A DNA stretch of 20,441 nt from an uncultured Paenibacillaceae bacterium (lineage in GTDB: Bacteria; Bacillota; Bacilli; Aneurinibacillales; Aneurinibacillaceae), in the NCBI GenBank assembly GCA_937874515.1, contig CALNBV010000193.1, positions 1 through 20,441 on the forward strand, read 5' to 3'. Below are positions 6,500-13,804 of this stretch, piece by piece. Position 1 is the stretch's first letter. The number at the start of each line of letters is the position of its first letter. Position numbers and translations under genes: made by a program. The notes below the pieces were generated by a model that made no database searches, had not been told where the DNA came from, and was given only the letters and a program-made list of their open reading frames with translations.

Positions 6500-7890
6500 A
6501 AAAAAAAGAGATGGAACGAATCTTATCGCGAGCTTCTGCATTAAGAGAAGAACGAGATGTGCAGATTAGAGACCAAATTGTAGAAAGAATATATGATGAA
6601 TCCCACAGCATTGCACAAGATGTGGTTCGTAAGGAAAAAAATAAACAACAACGAGTATTCGATGATAAATTAGATCGGGTATTAACTTCAAAACTGTGGG
6701 GTTTCCCCATTATGCTTTTGATGTTAGGCGTTGTGTTTTGGATGACTATTGCTGGTGCTAATATCCCTTCCTCCCTCTTAGCAGATTTCTTTTTTTGGGG
6801 AGAAACTTATTTAACCCAATTTTTCATGTGGGTTGGGGCACCTGCCTGGCTTCATGGCATTCTTGTTCTAGGGTTGTATCGCAGTGTAGGGTGGGTAATT
6901 TCTGTGATGCTGCCTCCCATGGCTATCTTCTTTCCCCTTTTTGCTGTGCTAGAGGATTTTGGCTACTTACCCCGGGTTGCCTTTAATTTGGATCGCCTCT
7001 TTAAGAAGGCAGGGGCTCATGGGAAACAATCCTTAACCATGGCCATGGGTTTTGGCTGTAATGCAGCAGGGGTGGTGGCTTGCCGTATTATTGAATCCCC
7101 CAGGGAAAGAATGATTGCCATTCTTACCAATAACTTTGTTCCTTGTAATGGAAGATGGCCAACACTCATTTTAATGGCTTCCCTTTTGTTGGGAGGGACC
7201 ATGGGATTGGCTTATGGAACGATGATGGCTTCATTGATTGTGGTTGGCATGGTTCTCATTGGAATTACTATGACCTTATTTGTATCCTGGTCCTTATCAA
7301 AAACCTTACTGCGGGGGGTTCCCTCCCATTTCACCTTAGAATTGCCTCCTTATCGGAAACCCCAGGTGGGGAGGACTATTATTCGTTCTATTTTTGATAA
7401 AACCCTTTTTGTGTTACGGAGGGCGGTAATTACCGCTGCTCCCGCTGGAATTATTACCTGGATATTAGCCAATATCATGGTTGGGGATCAAAGCGTGCTG
7501 GCCCATGTGGCAGGATGGTTGGAGCCCTTTGCCCATGCCATTGGTTTAGATGGATATATTCTCATGGCCTTTATTCTCGGATTGCCAGCCAATGAAATTG
7601 TGGTGCCTATACTGATTATGAGTTATTTATCAACAGGGGCAATGACACAACTAGATGATCTTACCCAATTACAGACCCTATTCCTACACTATGGTTGGAC
7701 CTGGTTAACCGCATTGAATTTAATGCTTTTCTCTTTGCTCCATTATCCATGTGGCACCACCCTTTGGACCATTGCCCGGGAAACAAAAAGCAAGAAATGG
7801 ACTCTGGTAGCAGCATTTCTTCCATTAACGATTGCCATTGGCGTTTGTTTTCTTGTGGCACAACTGGTTCGGGGATTAGGGCTTGTATGA
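6484..7890 (+). CDS. feoB: FeoB C-terminal half: GDI remainder and membrane permease domain
   Basis: This 468-residue protein starts with charged helices matching the end of the FeoB GDI domain (about 1-65), then KLWGFPIMLLML begins the membrane part. It has the two Gate/nucleoside-recognition repeats; conserved cysteines appear in MGFGCNAAGV (C192) and NNFVPCNGRWP (C221), equivalent to the GxCN and SCSAR motifs of one-piece FeoB. About eight to ten transmembrane helices end at LVRGLGLV. ATG 6484 overlaps the upstream ORF by 16 bases. AAAGGGGG (6466-6473) is 10 bases upstream, so it has its own ribosome site inside the first half. Together the halves total 728 residues, somewhat above a typical one-piece FeoB. 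The function is Fe2+ uptake across the cytoplasmic membrane. Confidence 0.93.
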   Translation: MSSFIEKKEMERILSRASALREERDVQIRDQIVERIYDESHSIAQDVVRKEKNKQQRVFDDKLDRVLTSKLWGFPIMLLMLGVVFWMTIAGANIPSSLLADFFFWGETYLTQFFMWVGAPAWLHGILVLGLYRSVGWVISVMLPPMAIFFPLFAVLEDFGYLPRVAFNLDRLFKKAGAHGKQSLTMAMGFGCNAAGVVACRIIESPRERMIAILTNNFVPCNGRWPTLILMASLLLGGTMGLAYGTMMASLIVVGMVLIGITMTLFVSWSLSKTLLRGVPSHFTLELPPYRKPQVGRTIIRSIFDKTLFVLRRAVITAAPAGIITWILANIMVGDQSVLAHVAGWLEPFAHAIGLDGYILMAFILGLPANEIVVPILIMSYLSTGAMTQLDDLTQLQTLFLHYGWTWLTALNLMLFSLLHYPCGTTLWTIARETKSKKWTLVAAFLPLTIAIGVCFLVAQLVRGLGLV

Positions 7891-7958
7891 ATAGGGGGTT
7901 TACACTCCTTTTACTGATGGGCATTTTGCCTATCGCTTTTTTTTTGAAGTATCCTTAA
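7887..7958 (+). CDS. 23-residue hydrophobic micro-ORF coupled to feoB
   Basis: The ATG overlaps the feoB TGA stop as ATGA, with AGGG (7877-7880) 6 bases upstream. The peptide MNRGFTLLLLMGILPIAFFL plus KYP is a single short transmembrane segment with a positive N-terminus and a final KYP. Small accessory membrane peptides are known next to FeoB in several lineages, but I recognise no family here. It may be real and translationally coupled, or a chance ORF. Confidence is modest because of its size. Confidence 0.4.
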   Translation: MNRGFTLLLLMGILPIAFFLKYP

Positions 7959-8070
7959 ATAGTTCTATGTTTAAGACGGTTTTCCTGATATATTTTTCTT
8001 AGTGTTCATTCATCTATGAAAAGAGGCTCATATGTTAAATATATATTTGAGTAAAAAAGGGTTTTTATAT

Positions 8071-8103
8071 ATGATAGAGGAAAGGAATTCCATAAGGAGA
8101 TGA
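8071..8103 (+). CDS. 10-residue leader ORF before the AI-2E transporter (tentative)
   Basis: An ATG at 8071, 9 bases after AAAAGGG, opens MIEERNSIRR. Its TGA (8101-8103) overlaps the ATG of the transporter gene as ATGA. The transporter start itself has an AAGGAG directly touching the ATG with no spacing, so coupled re-initiation from this leader could be how it is translated. This is inference only. Confidence 0.25.
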   Translation: MIEERNSIRR

Positions 8104-9149
8104 AGTCATATTTGAAATCATTCCGTAAAATATTCACTCTTTCCATACTTATTATTGCGTTAATGTTTATTTTACCCTATGCTTTGCCTTTTCTCTTAGC
8201 ACTAGTGACTGCTATTTTGTTTGAACCTGTTGTACAATGGTTGATTAATAAGTTGCGTATGAAGCGAGTACTTGCAGTTACTATTATTTTTATTTTGTTT
8301 ATATGTTTCATTGGTATGAGTATGTATTTAATGGGGACGAATTTAGTAGTAGAAAGCGTGGAGCTAGCCCATCGCAGTCCAGCATTTTTTACGATTCTAC
8401 TAAATACCCTTGAGAAATATATGGGGCAGTGGGAGATATTCGCCACTTCTCTTCCTCCTGAATTAGTATCTACTATTCAAGATTCCATTGCGGGATTGCG
8501 AAGTTCTCTTATGAACCTGGCCACAACCATTACCCGGGGAGTTTTAAATCTGGTGGCTGGAATTCCTAAGTTTTTGATTGTTACCATTCTGTATTTGGTT
8601 ACGTTATATTTAATCAGTTTTGATTTACCGAAATTAAAAAGAGGATTTTACAATCTTTTTACTGCATCAGCAAGGGAAAAATTAGAGATTGTTTTTAGCC
8701 AATTATCCCGGGCAACAGTGGGCTTTTTACGGGCTCAAGTTATATTAAGTTTATTGACATTTGTTATGGCCTTTGTTGGTTTATCAATTCTACGTGTTGA
8801 TTATGTGCTTGTCATATCTTTATTAATTGTAGCGGTGGATATCTTGCCGATTTTAGGGACAGGTTTTGTCTTGGTTCCCTGGGCTATTTTTCAATATATT
8901 AACGGAGAAACATCTCTTGGTGTAGGATTGCTTATTCTTTATCTTGCAATTACAGTCATCCGTCGGGTCGTTGAGCCAAAAGTATTAGGTGACCATCTTG
9001 GCATTAGTGCATTGGCTGCTGTAGTTAGCATGTTTATCGGGTTTGAAATTATGGGTTTTATCGGTTTGATTATTGGGCCTACCATCATTATTATCATCGA
9101 AGCCTTACAAAAGGCTGGATTTTTAAAGAATTGGAAAATCGACTTTTAG
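8100..9149 (+). CDS. AI-2E family transporter (UPF0118 permease)
   Basis: This 349-residue polytopic membrane protein has about seven to eight hydrophobic segments. Its order matches the AI-2E/UPF0118 family: an N-terminal pair of helices, a soluble amphipathic middle (about 90-150), and a conserved C-terminal block with VDILPILGTGFVLVPWA near 246-262, RRVVEPKVLGDHLGISAL near 288-305 and IGLIIGPTII near the end. Members include AI-2 exporters and Na+(Li+)/H+ antiporters, and the substrate cannot be told from sequence. The ATG at 8100 touches its AAGGAG; a TTG at 8112 would be 12 bases from it and is an alternative start. The gene is monocistronic with a perfect terminator downstream. Confidence 0.88.
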   Translation: MKSYLKSFRKIFTLSILIIALMFILPYALPFLLALVTAILFEPVVQWLINKLRMKRVLAVTIIFILFICFIGMSMYLMGTNLVVESVELAHRSPAFFTILLNTLEKYMGQWEIFATSLPPELVSTIQDSIAGLRSSLMNLATTITRGVLNLVAGIPKFLIVTILYLVTLYLISFDLPKLKRGFYNLFTASAREKLEIVFSQLSRATVGFLRAQVILSLLTFVMAFVGLSILRVDYVLVISLLIVAVDILPILGTGFVLVPWAIFQYINGETSLGVGLLILYLAITVIRRVVEPKVLGDHLGISALAAVVSMFIGFEIMGFIGLIIGPTIIIIIEALQKAGFLKNWKIDF

Positions 9150-9161
9150 ACCTATCGCATG

Positions 9162-9187
9162 GGACGGTTCAAACCGTCCTTTTTTTA
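9162..9187 (+). terminator. Intrinsic terminator after AI-2E transporter
   Basis: GGACGGTT (9162-9169), CA, AACCGTCC (9172-9179) is a perfect 8-bp dyad followed by T8. Confidence 0.94.
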
Positions 9188-9255
9188 TTAGGAATTAACA
9201 AGGAAATAAGCAGAGTTGAGGCGAAATAGGTTGTGATGAGAAAGTAGGTGATCAA

Positions 9256-9867
9256 ATGGAAACCCTTTCCCGGGTAGAAAAATATCGCAGAAAGAAAGAA
9301 AGCGGAAAGGGGAGGAAATTCCTCTACTGGTTATTTGGATTGGTTTTCTATGGTCTTTTGCTATGGTTTCTCTACCGTTTACTCCAGATTCCTACGGATA
9401 TGACGGGAAAAATTGGAATGGAAATCATTCTGTTTGTATTAAGCTTTCTTTTCCTGGGAATCTATGTCCAAAGCTTTACAATGATTTCCTTAAAGAACGC
9501 ATTAGGAGTTAATCCTTTTTTAATAATAGGATGGGCCATTTCACTTACATATCATTTAATCCTCTGGTTAACTAGTTCCATGGGATTAAACAATTATTAT
9601 TATTATGGAGGGATTATTTATTCCATCACATTGGTTTATTTAACCCTTTTGCATTTTCTCTCTTATTTTTCCTTTGCGAAGAGAGAGTACGAACATAAAA
9701 GGCAAGAATTGCTTGATAAGAAAAATCGCAGAGTCCTTGAGGAAGAAATAAATAGCATTAAAGAACAGGTAATACACCTGTCATCTCTCGTCGAGACAAC
9801 GTTGCCTGAAGAGAAAGAAGAGGAAAAAGAAAGCTTGTGTTTTAAGTTTTTTACTGAGGAAAGATAA
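9256..9867 (+). CDS. Uncharacterised four-helix membrane protein with C-terminal coiled coil
   Basis: I do not recognise this family. The 203-residue protein has a basic cytoplasmic N-terminus (RRKKESGKGRK), four predicted transmembrane helices at about 22-43, 53-77, 88-108 and 114-140, and a YYYY run before the fourth. Then comes a charged region AKREYEHKRQELLDKKNRR continuing to about 180 that looks like a coiled coil, and a Glu-rich end. AGGTG (9246-9250) is 5 bases before the ATG. It lies alone between two terminators and converges on the hydrolase gene. The layout (small membrane anchor plus cytoplasmic helix) suggests a scaffold or sensor-like role, but no function can be assigned. Confidence 0.8.
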   Translation: METLSRVEKYRRKKESGKGRKFLYWLFGLVFYGLLLWFLYRLLQIPTDMTGKIGMEIILFVLSFLFLGIYVQSFTMISLKNALGVNPFLIIGWAISLTYHLILWLTSSMGLNNYYYYGGIIYSITLVYLTLLHFLSYFSFAKREYEHKRQELLDKKNRRVLEEEINSIKEQVIHLSSLVETTLPEEKEEEKESLCFKFFTEER

Positions 9868-9873
9868 AAGTAG

Positions 9874-9900
9874 AAAGGCGGTTCATAATGAACCGCCTTT
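9874..9900. terminator. Bidirectional terminator between convergent genes
   Basis: AAAGGCGGTTCA (9874-9885), loop TAA, TGAACCGCCTTT (9889-9900) is a perfect 12-bp dyad. The right arm overlaps the stop codon of the leftward hydrolase gene. Its A- and T-ended arms suit termination from both sides. Confidence 0.88.
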
Positions 9901-10684
9901 AGCATGTAAGTATGGTGTTCTTTATAAATTCTTTAATCTGTTGGTTAACTTCTTTATGGTTCTTTGTGGGAATCTGGTGTTTTACACCGGATATATATTG
10001 AAAGGTGTTATTTGGTAAGAATTTTTGATTTAGGTGGCCATATGGGATAAAGTCCTTATCCTTTTCCCCATATAACAAAAGGACAGGTACCTGTATGTTT
10101 ACTAATTCTTTTGTAATATTAAATTGAAGACTGCATTCATAGTATTCTTGCATTTTTTTAGCCGACCCTTTTTTTGCTTCGGAGAATAGTTCCTTGAAGT
10201 AGGAAAAGTTGTTGGCATTGCTATAGGAGATGGCAAAAGCCAGGGCAGAACGTGCCCCTAGTTTGGCTGTTTTGGCTCCCATGGAAATGTAGTTTTTTAA
10301 CCGGTCGTCTTTTTCCATGACCTCAGATAAGCCCCCTAATAGAACTCCACCTAACACTTTTTCTGGTTCCTGCAACATAAATTGCAGGGCAATGGACCCT
10401 CCTGTGGAATAGCCGCACAGTATTGCCTTATCAATGTTTAAATGCTTGAGCATGGTTTTCAAATCTTCCACAATAAGAGAATAAGTAAAAGGCCTATTTG
10501 ATGCCTCGCTTTTGCCATGGCCTCGTAAATCAGGTGCAATAACCCGAAAATCCTTTGCAAGTTCCTCTAATTGATATTTAAAATTCATCCCTGTTAAAAC
10601 AGGGGGGTGTATAAAAACAAGGGGAATGCCTTTCCCTCGATCTTCAAAATAAAGGTTAACATCTTTTGCATAAAACCATGACAT
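9899..10684 (-). CDS. Alpha/beta hydrolase
   Basis: This 261-residue protein has the classical alpha/beta-hydrolase order: VFIHPPV oxyanion region (23-29), PDLRGHGKS (51-59), nucleophile elbow GYSTGG with Ser93, acid Asp209 in GEKDKDF, and His236 in GVKHQIP, so the catalytic triad is complete. The helical cap (about 120-185) is unremarkable. The substrate is unknown; esterase, lactonase or dienelactone-type activity are all possible. ATG 10684 has AAAGGGG (10693-10699) 8 bases upstream. It follows the methyltransferase gene by 65 bases on the same strand and is probably co-transcribed. It ends in the bidirectional terminator. Confidence 0.88.
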   Translation of the reverse strand: MSWFYAKDVNLYFEDRGKGIPLVFIHPPVLTGMNFKYQLEELAKDFRVIAPDLRGHGKSEASNRPFTYSLIVEDLKTMLKHLNIDKAILCGYSTGGSIALQFMLQEPEKVLGGVLLGGLSEVMEKDDRLKNYISMGAKTAKLGARSALAFAISYSNANNFSYFKELFSEAKKGSAKKMQEYYECSLQFNITKELVNIQVPVLLLYGEKDKDFIPYGHLNQKFLPNNTFQYISGVKHQIPTKNHKEVNQQIKEFIKNTILTC

Positions 10685-10749
10685 GAAGAATACCCCTTTA
10701 GATTTCTTTATTCTAAATAGTACCCTTCTTTCCTAATTTCATGAGTGAA

Positions 10750-11433
10750 TTATTTCTGTATAGGAGAAATATAAAACATCCAGAGAAAGGATAAAGATTG
10801 GCATAGTTCACGGGATAGGGTATTGGTCATTTCTTCAGTAACGCCCCGCTTATACACCCCTTCTTGATGGAGGATGGTTAAACTTGTTTCATCCAATAAC
10901 CTTTCACATTCCCAGGGCATCATGGTATTGCATACCACATCTTGGCCATGTAATCGTGCATAACTATGTTGCCTGGGGGCTGCTGTAGGACCAAGAACCC
11001 CTAATGCTAACACTCCATCTGGCTTAAGGAGTGTACGGAAGGTCTCCAGGGTTTGCTGGGGGGATTGAGTCCATTCAATGATATTGACAGCCATAATTCC
11101 CTGGAATGATTCCTTTGGATAAGGCAAGTTTAAAATGTCTCCCTGGATAAATGATAAATCAAGTTGTGGGGATAGCTTGCCCTGAGCGCTGAGAATCATT
11201 TCTTCCGATAAATCTACCCCTACGACGGGATAACCCATTTCCGCTAATTTCCTGCTGCCATATCCATCCCCACAACCCGCATCTAAAATAGGCCCTTTTG
11301 TTACTAATCCAGTCAAAGCAGTTAAAATGGTTTTACGGCTGCCTGTTTCCCACATTTCCTGGCTATTGGCCTGCCAGTTGGAAGACATGGAATCCCACTT
11401 CTTTGCACATTCTTTATGCCATTGAAAACTCAT
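10750..11433 (-). CDS. Class I SAM-dependent methyltransferase
   Basis: This 227-residue protein has Rossmann-fold methyltransferase motifs: motif I ILDAGCGDGYGS (49-60), the acidic end of strand 2 VVGVDLSEE (71-79), motif with QGDILNLPYPKESFQGI, and LLKPDGVLALGVLG. It is a Methyltransf_11/UbiE-like small-molecule or lipid methyltransferase by fold; the acceptor is unknown. ATG 11433 is chosen since GAAAGGGG (11443-11450) is 9 bases upstream; an in-frame TTG at 11442 has poorer spacing. It is likely the first gene of a two-gene unit with the alpha/beta hydrolase and is divergent from the inositol monophosphatase gene. Confidence 0.88.
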   Translation of the reverse strand: MSFQWHKECAKKWDSMSSNWQANSQEMWETGSRKTILTALTGLVTKGPILDAGCGDGYGSRKLAEMGYPVVGVDLSEEMILSAQGKLSPQLDLSFIQGDILNLPYPKESFQGIMAVNIIEWTQSPQQTLETFRTLLKPDGVLALGVLGPTAAPRQHSYARLHGQDVVCNTMMPWECERLLDETSLTILHQEGVYKRGVTEEMTNTLSRELCQSLSFLWMFYISPIQK

Positions 11434-11687
11434 TCCCTTCAACCCCTTTCATCCTTTGTCTTTTTAAAACTTTTTTGGCATCTTTAATTTTATCAAAAAT
11501 TCATAATTTTTTCTCAGTAACCTACATCAGGTAAACTAAAATAAAAATAGGCTTGTTCATTAATTTAAAGTTGAAATGTACAAACTAAAGAGTAATGGAT
11601 TATTATAAAGTAAACTTAGCTTCGCCAAGCCTTTTGAGGCGATGGTGGCATCGGTTTATGAGAAAAGAATAGTGAGAGGCGAGAGCG
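11434..11687. promoter_or_regulatory. Divergent intergenic region with folded leader
   Basis: The left half is AT-rich and includes the perfect dyad AAAAATT-CAT-AATTTTT (11495-11511). A possible rightward promoter is TTGAAA (11571-11576) with TAATGG (11593-11598), spacing 16, which is weak. From 11611 to 11658 several short stems are nested: outer TAAAC/GTTTA, then GCTT-CGCC-AAGC, GCCT-TTTG-AGGC and CGATG-GTGG-CATCG. No ORF is supported. Function is unknown; it would lie in the 5' UTR of the phosphatase gene. Confidence 0.4.
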
Positions 11688-12479
11688 GTGACGAGAACAT
11701 TAACTCAATGGGGGCAAAAAGCAAAACAATGGGCATTGGATGCTGGCAGGCTCAGTGTTGAACGATTGCGCTCCCCCTTTGCAATAGAATATAAAACATC
11801 CCCTTCTGATTTAGTGACCCAGGTGGATCAGGAAGTTGAACGTTATTTAGTCGATACTATTTTGCGTACCTATCCTGATCATGGGATACTCGGAGAAGAG
11901 GGAACCTTTACAAAAGATATTGCTGAATTCGATACCTTATGGATTATTGATCCTATAGATGGGACAACGAATTTTGTTCATCAACAACAAAACTTCGTCA
12001 TCTCTATGGGAGTGTATCATAAAGGTGCCGTTACTGCCGGAGTGGTGTATGACCCCATACGGGACGAGTTGTTTTATGCAGAAAAAGGGGGCGGAGCCTA
12101 TTTAAATGGTGTTCCCCTTCATTTGCGAGGAGAAAAAGCCTTGCAAGAGTCACTTTTAGCCAGTAGTACCTTTTGGAATGAGACTGCCATGAGGACGGGC
12201 ATGGATAAGAAAATTCAACAACTTGCCCGATACTCTCGAGGGATGCGGATTTTTGGTTGTGCCGCCCTAGAATTAGCCTATGTTGCCGCAGGTCGGATTG
12301 ATGGATATATGAGTGTTACCTTAAATCCCTGGGATTTTGCTGCAGGGAACCTGTTAGTGGAAGAAGCGGGTGGAAAAGTGACCCGGTCCAATGGGGAGAA
12401 AATTGACCCTTTAGAACGGGGAAGTATTTTGGCTTCTCATTCCTCCATCCATCAAGAATTTATTGATTTTATTAACTAA
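11688..12479 (+). CDS. Inositol monophosphatase family protein (SuhB/YktC-like)
   Basis: This Mg2+-dependent phosphatase of the IMPase/FBPase superfamily has 263 residues, family-typical. Metal-binding motifs are complete: GEEG (69-72), DPIDGTTNF (88-96) and WDFAAGNLLVEEAGG (215-229). The likely substrate is myo-inositol 1-phosphate or a related sugar phosphate, but some relatives act on NADP or PAP, so the precise reaction is not settled. The start is GTG 11688 with GAGAGG (11674-11679) 8 bases upstream. It is preceded by a folded leader. The que promoter -35 box lies within its last codons, and no terminator is seen between, so some read-through into the que leader is possible. Confidence 0.9.
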   Translation: MTRTLTQWGQKAKQWALDAGRLSVERLRSPFAIEYKTSPSDLVTQVDQEVERYLVDTILRTYPDHGILGEEGTFTKDIAEFDTLWIIDPIDGTTNFVHQQQNFVISMGVYHKGAVTAGVVYDPIRDELFYAEKGGGAYLNGVPLHLRGEKALQESLLASSTFWNETAMRTGMDKKIQQLARYSRGMRIFGCAALELAYVAAGRIDGYMSVTLNPWDFAAGNLLVEEAGGKVTRSNGEKIDPLERGSILASHSSIHQEFIDFIN

Positions 12480-12491
12480 TGGCATTATAAT
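12463..12491 (+). promoter_or_regulatory. Sigma-A promoter of the que operon
   Basis: TTGATT (12463-12468), 17 bases, perfect TATAAT (12486-12491). The -35 box is inside the 3' end of the preceding phosphatase gene. The predicted start near 12498 is about 12 bases before the riboswitch pseudoknot. Confidence 0.8.
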
Positions 12492-12509
12492 GTGAAGGTT
12501 AGAATATTT

Positions 12510-12549
12510 ACGTTGTTAGTGGGTAAACCAACGTTAAAAATACCACCAG
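12510..12549 (+). promoter_or_regulatory. Probable preQ1 class I riboswitch
   Basis: An H-type pseudoknot is visible. P1 is ACGTTG (12510-12515) with CAACGT (12529-12534). The loop starts with T and ends with C12528 just before P1', the position where preQ1-I pairs its ligand. P2 is GTGG (12519-12522) with CCAC (12543-12546), and L3 is the A-rich TAAAAATA (12535-12542). P2' overlaps CACCAG (12544-12549), which exactly complements CTGGTG (12570-12575) in the terminator 5' arm and loop, so ligand binding should free the terminator. Position directly before queDECF supports preQ1 as ligand. Primary sequence is divergent from the best-known examples, hence not full confidence. Confidence 0.75.
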
Positions 12550-12563
12550 TATATTGATGATTC

Positions 12564-12591
12564 AATCCCCTGGTGTGCAGGGGATTTTTTT
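12564..12591 (+). terminator. preQ1-controlled intrinsic terminator
   Basis: AATCCCCTG (12564-12572), loop GTGTG, CAGGGGATT (12578-12586) make a 9-bp stem running into T7, a G and T7. Part of the 5' arm and loop is the antiterminator partner of CACCAG at 12544-12549. Confidence 0.93.
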
Positions 12592-12626
12592 GTTTTTTTA
12601 GTTTATAAGGATTGGAGGGAGAAATC

Positions 12627-13097
12627 ATGGCAGAATATATGATCCCGAAAAAAATACAGTGTTTACACGATGATATACATCCTCAGCACCTTAGTTACCA
12701 TAAACGGAGAGTGGCAGTGACAAAAGAGTTTACCTTTGATGCAGCCCACCATCTTCACCTTTATGAAGGAAAGTGCAAAAGCCTTCATGGGCATACCTAT
12801 AAATTAGTCATCATGGTTAGCGGTTTCGTCAATGAAATTGGAATCTGTATTGATTTTACTGATATTAAGAAGATGTATGAAGAAGTGATTAAAAATCGCC
12901 TGGATCACCGTTATTTAAATGAGGTTCTTCCATTAATGAATACAACGGCAGAAAACATGATTGTTTGGATTTGGGAAGAGTTGGATCAGTTTTTAGTAAG
13001 TTCTGGAGAAAAACAACGGGGGACACGGTTGGAGGAGTTAGTGTTATATGAAACCCCTACCAGGTATGCAACCCTGAAAAGGGAATGGATGGAATAA
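12627..13097 (+). CDS. queD: 6-carboxy-5,6,7,8-tetrahydropterin synthase QueD
   Basis: QueD converts dihydroneopterin triphosphate to 6-carboxytetrahydropterin, the first dedicated step of queuosine synthesis. In the 156 residues the zinc and catalytic residues are all visible: FDAAHHL (His41), C50 in EGKCKSLHGHTY (His54, His56), and LDHRYLN followed by the Glu-containing YETPT near the C-terminus. An N-terminal extension of about 30 residues before the PTPS core resembles Bacillus QueD. ATG 12627 is 8 bases after GGAGG (12614-12618). The stop TAA overlaps the queE ATG by one base. It is the first gene after the riboswitch. Confidence 0.94.
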   Translation: MAEYMIPKKIQCLHDDIHPQHLSYHKRRVAVTKEFTFDAAHHLHLYEGKCKSLHGHTYKLVIMVSGFVNEIGICIDFTDIKKMYEEVIKNRLDHRYLNEVLPLMNTTAENMIVWIWEELDQFLVSSGEKQRGTRLEELVLYETPTRYATLKREWME

Positions 13098-13798
13098 TGG
13101 AAAACTTATGTTTGCCCATGGTTGAGTGCTTCCAAACCGTTGAAGGGGAAGGGAAAATGGCGGGGACTCCAACCACTTTCGTACGAGTATATAATTGCAA
13201 TTTACGATGCAGATGGTGTGATACCCCTTACAGTTATGCCCCTGAACATCCATCTTACTTCTCTTCCATAGGTGAGATTTTGGAACAGGTAAAATCCTTT
13301 GGCCATGGTTCAGTTTGTCTTACAGGGGGAGAACCTTTAATGCACGGGGAAAAGTCTTTGGCCCTGGTAAAGGAGTTATCCCTCCTTCCTGAAGTTTGGG
13401 ATGTACACGTTGAGACCAACGGCTCCATTCCCCTCCATGAGTTTATTGACTTGCGAAGTCAAGATGAGAAAATCGGGAAAACCCTGCGATTTATTGTTGA
13501 TTATAAATTACCTTCCAGTGGAGAAGAAGATCAAATGGATTCCTCTACTTTTTCCTTATTGCAGGCACAGGATGAAGTGAAATTCGTGGTCGCCAATGAT
13601 GATGATTTTCATCGAGCCCTGGAAGTAATCAAAAATAATTCAATTCAGGCTGACCTATTATTCAGCCCTGTATGGGATACCATGCCACCCCATCATCTTG
13701 TGGAATTGTTGTTAGCCCATCGTCCTCATGGGGGACGAGCCCGCTTGAATTTACAACTTCATAAGATGATTTGGGACCCGGACATGAGAGGAGTATAA
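13097..13798 (+). CDS. queE: 7-carboxy-7-deazaguanine synthase QueE (radical SAM)
   Basis: QueE contracts 6-carboxytetrahydropterin to 7-carboxy-7-deazaguanine. The 233-residue protein begins MENLCLPMVECFQTVEGEG, has the radical-SAM Cx3Cx2C cluster motif CNLRCRWC (C34, C38, C41) followed by DTPYSY, and SVCLTGGEPL as the SAM-binding GGE motif, with the short barrel typical of QueE. ATG 13097 is chosen because TAATG joins it to the queD stop; an in-frame ATG at 13085 is possible and would add four residues. Neither has a strong separate ribosome site, which fits coupling. It is second in the operon. Confidence 0.94.
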   Translation: MENLCLPMVECFQTVEGEGKMAGTPTTFVRVYNCNLRCRWCDTPYSYAPEHPSYFSSIGEILEQVKSFGHGSVCLTGGEPLMHGEKSLALVKELSLLPEVWDVHVETNGSIPLHEFIDLRSQDEKIGKTLRFIVDYKLPSSGEEDQMDSSTFSLLQAQDEVKFVVANDDDFHRALEVIKNNSIQADLLFSPVWDTMPPHHLVELLLAHRPHGGRARLNLQLHKMIWDPDMRGV

Positions 13799-13804
13799 GG
13801 GGAA

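Noticed and set aside
6497..6510. Programmed frameshift at the A8 run joining the two feoB halves
   Set aside because: The first frame stops (TAG 6497-6499) before the A run, so slippage there cannot fuse the products; separate initiation explains it better.
12480..12626. Gene between the phosphatase and queD
   Set aside because: No supported ORF; the space is filled by promoter, pseudoknot and terminator.
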